Below are positions 59,285-64,000 of a stretch of DNA of 64,000 nucleotides, in pieces. The translations under genes and the position numbers were made by a program. The DNA comes from an uncultured bacterium (GTDB taxonomy: Bacteria; Cyanobacteriota; Vampirovibrionia; Gastranaerophilales; Gastranaerophilaceae), in the NCBI GenBank assembly GCA_905216055.1, contig CAJMSH010000008.1, positions 1-64,000 on the forward strand, written 5' to 3'. The notes beneath the pieces were generated by a model that saw only the letters and a program-made list of their open reading frames with translations, made no database searches and was not told the origin of the DNA. Within the stretch, counting starts at the first letter, position 1. Every line of letters starts with the position of its first letter.

Positions 59285-59812
59285 CTATCCTTTAATTTGA
59301 GCTCTCATAATAGCGCAAAGTGTTTTTGCGTCATTAATTTCACCATTTGCAATCATTTTCAAAACATCTTCATAACTATATTCCAATGCTTGCAAAATTT
59401 CACCTTCATCAGGATGACAGTGAGTAAATTCCAAATCTTCAGCCATATACAGATAAAGTTTTTCATCGCTGTAACCGGGTGATGTGTAAACATAGCCCAA
59501 ATCAGTCCATTTATTTGCGCAATAACCTGTTTCTTCTTCTAATTCTCTTTTAGCTGCTTCAAAAGGATCTTCACCTTTTTCAAGTTTTCCTGCCGGAAGT
59601 TCATACAAAACTTCCTTCATCGGGTATCTGAATTGTTTAACCAAAAGCACTTTATCTTCTTTTTTGGCAAAGATAACGACACCACCTGAATGTTTTACGA
59701 CTTCTCTATAACTTTCCTGACCTGTTGGAAGTTCAATTTTATCTTTATAAAGCTTTACTACTCTTCCGTCAAAAATTAATTGTGAATTAATTGTTTTTTC
59801 CGTAAATTCCAT
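59285..59812 (-). CDS. NUDIX hydrolase, ADP-ribose pyrophosphatase-like
   Basis: 175 residues. The Nudix box GKLEKGEDPFEAAKRELEEETGY is at about residues 75-97, with the full G-x5-E-x7-REUxEExGU pattern. The N-terminal beta-strand (INSQLIFDGRVVKLYKDKIEL) and VVKHSGGVVIF are typical of the ADP-ribose group. It is upstream of the Cof-type gene. Confidence 0.92.
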   Translation of the reverse strand: MEFTEKTINSQLIFDGRVVKLYKDKIELPTGQESYREVVKHSGGVVIFAKKEDKVLLVKQFRYPMKEVLYELPAGKLEKGEDPFEAAKRELEEETGYCANKWTDLGYVYTSPGYSDEKLYLYMAEDLEFTHCHPDEGEILQALEYSYEDVLKMIANGEINDAKTLCAIMRAQIKG

Positions 59813-59836
59813 AACTAAATATTACCACGAAAATAA

Positions 59837-61000
59837 TTACAAAGCTCTTATTATTGCCTTAATATTTATATCCGTAACCTTCAATAATGCAACAGTTCTT
59901 GCTGTTTCATCAAAGTTGCCTAATTTTTTCAAAACTTCTGCTGTTTTTAATATAAGTGTCTGGTTATCTGATTTCAAAAGCTCACGTATTGCAACTACAT
60001 CTTCTGCAAAATCAAGTGCAGTAAAGACAAACGGGCTATCTTCTCTCAATTCTTCATTTATATGTTTTTCTAAATTCTTTTTATTAACACTTTTCAGCAA
60101 TTTTTTTATGTCTTGAATTTCATTTTTAGTATCTTTGTCTTCATCAAACAAATATTCATCATTCTCTGTAAGAATTTCAAACTTTTCCTGAGCATTAAGA
60201 ATTACAACTGCAAGTTTGCTATCTGTATGATTGTTGATTAACTTTTCAAAAACATCAAAAAGATCAAAATCAAAAACACAAGAAAGCGGCAAAATTTCAC
60301 CAAGCCCGTTAATAATATAATTAATTACAAGCAAAGCATCTTCGTAAGATGTTTCAATCAAATCATTCAAATTTTCGAGATACGGAATTTCTCCTGCAAT
60401 ATTTTCAGGCATTGCAGAGCTTTTCATAGTATCAATAATTGCCGGAACTGCTGACTTATCTCCGTATGCAACAAGAAATTTTACGGCAGAAAGTTCATCA
60501 AAATCGTCACCGCAATGCAATTTTGCAATCGCAAGATTATAAGCTTCCCTATCATTCCATTGAGCAAGAGCATAAGCACAATTTTGAGCAAGATATTCAT
60601 TGTCGGAATAAGCATTAATCCTCAAAAAATCGTGCGCTAAAGGATCTTGAATTTTAGCAAAATATTTTGCGGCATAAATTTTTTCTTCAACAGTACCGAA
60701 TTCAAATTTGTCAAGCAAAATATCCGTCAAATCTTCATCTGCATATTTTACGAAAGCAGAAACAATCACATCTTCATAAGAAGGTGAATAATATTTGATA
60801 AACTCAAGCAAATTACGATAATTATTTTCGTTAATTTGGCTTGCAATCCTATCAGCGACATTGTTTTTTACAAAATCGAATAAAAATTCATCATTATCAA
60901 CAAGCTCTTTAAAAAGCTCAACATCACAATCATTAATAAGATGTTTTGCAACAGCTTCGTAGCCAAATTTGCCTGTCAGTTTTTTCAATTTTTCAGACAT
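59837..61000 (-). CDS. HEAT-repeat protein of unknown function
   Basis: About 387 residues from the ATG at 61000 (MSEKLKKLTGKFG), just after the stop of the upstream gene. The protein is a long run of helical pairs in HEAT/PBS-lyase style (for example VEEKIYAAKYFAKIQDPLAHDFL and NEYLAQNCAYALAQWNDREA near 130-170). It is acidic. It may be a scaffold or a phycobilisome-lyase-like repeat protein, a common type in cyanobacterial relatives. No catalytic motif seen. Confidence 0.75.
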   Translation of the reverse strand: MSEKLKKLTGKFGYEAVAKHLINDCDVELFKELVDNDEFLFDFVKNNVADRIASQINENNYRNLLEFIKYYSPSYEDVIVSAFVKYADEDLTDILLDKFEFGTVEEKIYAAKYFAKIQDPLAHDFLRINAYSDNEYLAQNCAYALAQWNDREAYNLAIAKLHCGDDFDELSAVKFLVAYGDKSAVPAIIDTMKSSAMPENIAGEIPYLENLNDLIETSYEDALLVINYIINGLGEILPLSCVFDFDLFDVFEKLINNHTDSKLAVVILNAQEKFEILTENDEYLFDEDKDTKNEIQDIKKLLKSVNKKNLEKHINEELREDSPFVFTALDFAEDVVAIRELLKSDNQTLILKTAEVLKKLGNFDETARTVALLKVTDINIKAIIRAL

Positions 61001-61004
61001 AAAA

Positions 61005-61616
61005 TTAATCCAAATAGAATACTGTAATAACTTTGTGCCCTTCTTCAGCGTACTGAACAGCATTATGCAAAGTTTTACTTGTATGTGACAAGAAGCAAAT
61101 CAATTGATTACAATCATCAATAATCTCTCTGTTGCATACTCTTGAAGCATCAGCAAGAGTCATCATAGCTCTGTCAGGATGTTCAACAATATTAGGAACC
61201 CCAATAAGCTGATTTTGAACATCAGAAGGCTGTTGACCAATTGTTTGAGGTAAAATAACTTTCAATTTATCAGGGTTAGCCTTCATAGCGCCTCTGATTG
61301 CAGCAGCGTTTGTACCTGAAGAACCGCCTGATGTAATAATTATATTGCCTTGCATAACAAGTGCGGTAGTTAAAGTTTCAATCATTTGTTGATGAGTAAT
61401 AGGAAGATTACGGCTGCCGATTATAGCAATTCTTTTTGCAGATTGTTGAATTGTAGCCAATTCCATTGCAAGCTCATCAACTGTATCAGGTGAATCTGAC
61501 GCCACTGTATCCATATCGTCATCGATTGGCACTACAATTGAACTTTGTTTTTCTTTTTTTTCGTCTTCAGATCCCATAATTACTTTCATATCGTCAGTTT
61601 TCACCATTTTTCTCAC
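61005..61616 (-). CDS. DprA/Smf-like Rossmann protein
   Basis: 203 residues. After a 60-residue acidic start comes KRIAIIGSRNLPITHQQMIE, then NIIITSGGSSGTNAAAIRGAM and NREIIDDCNQLICFLSHTSKT; this is the nucleotide-binding fold of DprA/Smf. The fuller DprA has extra N- and C-terminal domains that are missing here. Cyanobacterial genomes carry a similar short protein annotated as DNA recombination-mediator protein A. It is divergent from the helicase gene. Confidence 0.75.
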   Translation of the reverse strand: MRKMVKTDDMKVIMGSEDEKKEKQSSIVVPIDDDMDTVASDSPDTVDELAMELATIQQSAKRIAIIGSRNLPITHQQMIETLTTALVMQGNIIITSGGSSGTNAAAIRGAMKANPDKLKVILPQTIGQQPSDVQNQLIGVPNIVEHPDRAMMTLADASRVCNREIIDDCNQLICFLSHTSKTLHNAVQYAEEGHKVITVFYLD

Positions 61617-61689
61617 TTTCTGATTGCAATCTTTACATTTTTAGTTTATGCTGATTATATCACAAAAATTTGATTTTGGGAATAGGGAT

Positions 61690-64000
61690 ATGGAAAATAT
61701 ATTGGATAATCTTAACAAAGAGCAGAGAGAAGCTGTTCAAACCGTACAAGGTCCATTACTTGTACTTGCCGGTGCAGGCAGCGGAAAAACGAAATTACTT
61801 ACCTCAAGAATTGCGTATTTAATACAAAACGGCGTAAAACCGAGAAATATTTTAGCAGTTACATTTACCAACAAGGCGGCAAAAGAGATGAAAGAACGTC
61901 TTGGAAACATTTTGGGTGAAAATGTTGTTAAATATATGTGGGTAGGCACTTTCCACGGTATTTGCGGAAGAATTTTAAGAGAAAATATTGAAAATTACAG
62001 CTTTCAATCAGGCAAAAAATTAGACAAGAATTTTTCTATCTATGACGAAACTGACAGTAATGCAGTAATTAAACAGGCTATAAAAAAATTAAATTTAGAT
62101 GACAAAGTTTATCAACCAAAGCTTGTAAAATCCGTAATTTCTAACGCAAAGAATAAAATGCAAGATGCTTATACATTTGCAACCTTTGCAAGAGATTTTA
62201 AATCACAAAAAATTGCATCTATTTATGAAGAATACGAAAATACACTAAACAACAATAACGCAATAGATTTTGACGATATGCTAATGCTTACCGTAAAACT
62301 TCTTGAACAATGCAAAGACGTTCGTCAATTGTATTATGACAGATTTCAACATATTCTTGTAGATGAGTTTCAGGATACAAACATGGCTCAATACAAGCTT
62401 ATTAATATGCTATACACAAATCTTGAACCCGATATTCCGGATGAACGCTCACTATGCGTAGTTGGTGATGTTGACCAGTCAATTTACAGTTGGCGTGGTG
62501 CCGATTACACAATTATTTTGAATTTCCAAAAAGATTTTAAAAAGACAAAATTAATAAAATTAGAACAAAACTACCGTTCAACCGCAAATATTTTGAATGT
62601 TGCAAACGCAATTATCGAAAATAATACAGAGCGTGTAGATAAAGTTCTATATTCAAACAAAGGCGAAGGCGAGCTTATTGACTACTTTGAAGCTCAAGAC
62701 GAGGCTGATGAAGCAAACTTTATCGTAAGCAGAATAAAACAAGATTCCGGCGGAGATTACAACCGTTACGCAATTCTATACCGTACAAATTCTCAATCCC
62801 GTGCGCTTGAAGAAGCTTGTATGGCAGCAGGAATTCCATACAGAATTTACGGCGGCTTGAAATTCTACGACCGTAAAGAAATTAAAGACATAATCGCATA
62901 TTTAAAATTAATCTATAACCCTGATGATTCACAAAGCTTCAGACGTATAGTAAACGTTCCGAAACGTGCAATAGGCGATACCACAATCAAAAATCTTGCA
63001 GATTTTGCAGATAAAGAAGATATAAGCCTTTTCCAAGCTTGTCAAAGAATTGAAGAAGCAATAGAAATTCCTCCGAGAACACGCTCTAAATTGAAAGATT
63101 TTTCACAGTTAATTTTAAAATTTAAAGATGCAGTAGGCTCATACTCTTTGCAGGAATTTGTAACTCTGGTTATAGAAAAAACAGGATATTTGGCAGAATT
63201 GCAATCCCAAAACACTCCTGAAAGTGAAGCTGATATCGAAAACTTGCAGGAATTGGTAAACGTTGCGGGCGAATTTGTTCCTGAAGAATCCGACAATGCT
63301 TTAGGCGAATTTTTGCAACAAGTTGCATTAGTTTCAGACCTTGACGGTATGGATGATATTTCAAACAACGTTACTCTAATGACACTCCACTCAGCAAAAG
63401 GTTTGGAATTTCCTGTTGTATTTTTGGCAGGTTGCGATGAAGGTGTATTCCCTCATCAAAGAACATTTAATATCCCATCAGAAATGGAAGAAGAACGCCG
63501 TTTGATGTACGTAGGTGTAACCCGTGCTGAAGAAAAATTGTACCTGACTTCAGCCAAACGCCGTCAAATGTGGGGAGAATACAAGTATTACAACCCGTCA
63601 AGATTTATTGATGAAATTCCTCATCAATTGTTGAATACTGTTGGCTTTGAAGGTTCAACAAGCGGAACATCAACATTCCAAAACGCAGTATCAAAAGCAA
63701 AAACAGGGAAATCAAATTTTTCATATTCAGCAGCACAATCTGACAGCTACGGATATGTAAAACCGTCATCAGGCTTTGGCAAAGGTTTTGTTGCACCTAC
63801 AAGAGGGCTTGCGACAGGCAATTCTCAAAGCGACAGACAAAAACAAAATTCAAACTATATTAATAAACAACCGCAAAGAACTCCATCACGCACAATTCTT
63901 GTAAAATCCAAAGAAAACAAACAACGTGATGAAGAAAGAGTAAAAGAATTTTTCAAAGACAACGCAATAAAACGCATGCTTGAAGAAAAGAAACAAAAAG
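61690..64000 (+). CDS. pcrA: UvrD/PcrA-type SF1 DNA helicase, 3' end cut by window
   Basis: The frame is open from the ATG at 61690 through the right edge (about 770 codons so far). It starts MENILDNLNKEQREAVQ, then Walker A AGAGSGKTKLL near residue 32, TFTNKAAKEM near 59, TFHGICGRILREN near 90, the Walker B region VDEFQDTN near 224, GDVDQSIYSWRGAD near 258, and the later motifs LMTLHSAKGLEFPVVF near 563 and YVGVTRAEEKLYL near 605. The tail is basic and polar, as in PcrA. It unwinds DNA in repair and replication. UvrD is the alternative name. Confidence 0.93.
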   Translation, partial: MENILDNLNKEQREAVQTVQGPLLVLAGAGSGKTKLLTSRIAYLIQNGVKPRNILAVTFTNKAAKEMKERLGNILGENVVKYMWVGTFHGICGRILRENIENYSFQSGKKLDKNFSIYDETDSNAVIKQAIKKLNLDDKVYQPKLVKSVISNAKNKMQDAYTFATFARDFKSQKIASIYEEYENTLNNNNAIDFDDMLMLTVKLLEQCKDVRQLYYDRFQHILVDEFQDTNMAQYKLINMLYTNLEPDIPDERSLCVVGDVDQSIYSWRGADYTIILNFQKDFKKTKLIKLEQNYRSTANILNVANAIIENNTERVDKVLYSNKGEGELIDYFEAQDEADEANFIVSRIKQDSGGDYNRYAILYRTNSQSRALEEACMAAGIPYRIYGGLKFYDRKEIKDIIAYLKLIYNPDDSQSFRRIVNVPKRAIGDTTIKNLADFADKEDISLFQACQRIEEAIEIPPRTRSKLKDFSQLILKFKDAVGSYSLQEFVTLVIEKTGYLAELQSQNTPESEADIENLQELVNVAGEFVPEESDNALGEFLQQVALVSDLDGMDDISNNVTLMTLHSAKGLEFPVVFLAGCDEGVFPHQRTFNIPSEMEEERRLMYVGVTRAEEKLYLTSAKRRQMWGEYKYYNPSRFIDEIPHQLLNTVGFEGSTSGTSTFQNAVSKAKTGKSNFSYSAAQSDSYGYVKPSSGFGKGFVAPTRGLATGNSQSDRQKQNSNYINKQPQRTPSRTILVKSKENKQRDEERVKEFFKDNAIKRMLEEKKQK

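Overview
The window is AT-rich, gene-dense bacterial chromosome. The primary sigma factor (43051-44148) has a cyanobacterial-type region 1.2, and it sits beside dnaG, a DciA-like protein, a short DprA-like protein of a kind common in Cyanobacteria, and several small proteins I do not recognise. Together these suggest a non-photosynthetic relative of Cyanobacteria (Vampirovibrionia/Melainabacteria, for example gut Gastranaerophilales). This is inference from protein style and composition; no 16S gene is present.

1-10.2 kb: one plus-strand surface-polysaccharide operon. It holds an initiating sugar transferase, GT2 and GT4 glycosyltransferases, a Wzy/GT-C-like membrane protein, a pyruvyl-transferase-like protein with its Fe-S partner, a Wzx-type flippase and a Wzz-type chain-length protein, and it ends at a strong terminator. 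The genes overlap or nearly abut.

10.2-28.0 kb: an accessory island framed by 61-bp direct repeats (10238-10298 and 27920-27980, two mismatches). It carries XRE regulators with palindromic operators, a HipBA pair, a catalytic-domain-only tyrosine recombinase, a type I restriction-modification operon (hsdR, an OLD-family ATPase/nuclease, hsdS, an HNH-like protein, hsdM), an Mrr-type nuclease, small unknown genes, and a four-gene Mu-like transposition operon (DDE transposase, AAA+ ATPase, a recombinase core-binding-like protein, a small HTH protein). Three arrays of 11-bp phased repeats with a shared TTYAAA core lie at 12.74, 22.39 and 26.20 kb.

28.0-31.3 kb: a second accessory patch beside tRNA-Ile(GAT). 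A 378-bp structured repeat occurs twice (28297 and 30758), plus a truncated copy. It brackets a LprI-like lipoprotein and a GH108 muramidase. A decayed-looking tRNA-Ile fragment lies just after the first copy.

31.3-64 kb: mainly core genome. It includes hsp20, prs, clpB, an HMGL-type aldolase, a YihY protein, nrnA, a DciA-like gene, a hybrid histidine kinase, dnaG-rpoD, lepA, tdk, a TrmB regulator, a Xer recombinase, a large TPR protein, an HxlR regulator, phosphate transport (Pit plus a PhoU-like partner), a CDF efflux protein, AlkD-like repair, ispF, HAD and NUDIX hydrolases, a HEAT-repeat protein, a DprA-like protein and the start of a UvrD/PcrA helicase that runs off the right edge. Dispersed repeats fill several gaps (33.5, 48.8 and 57.7 kb).
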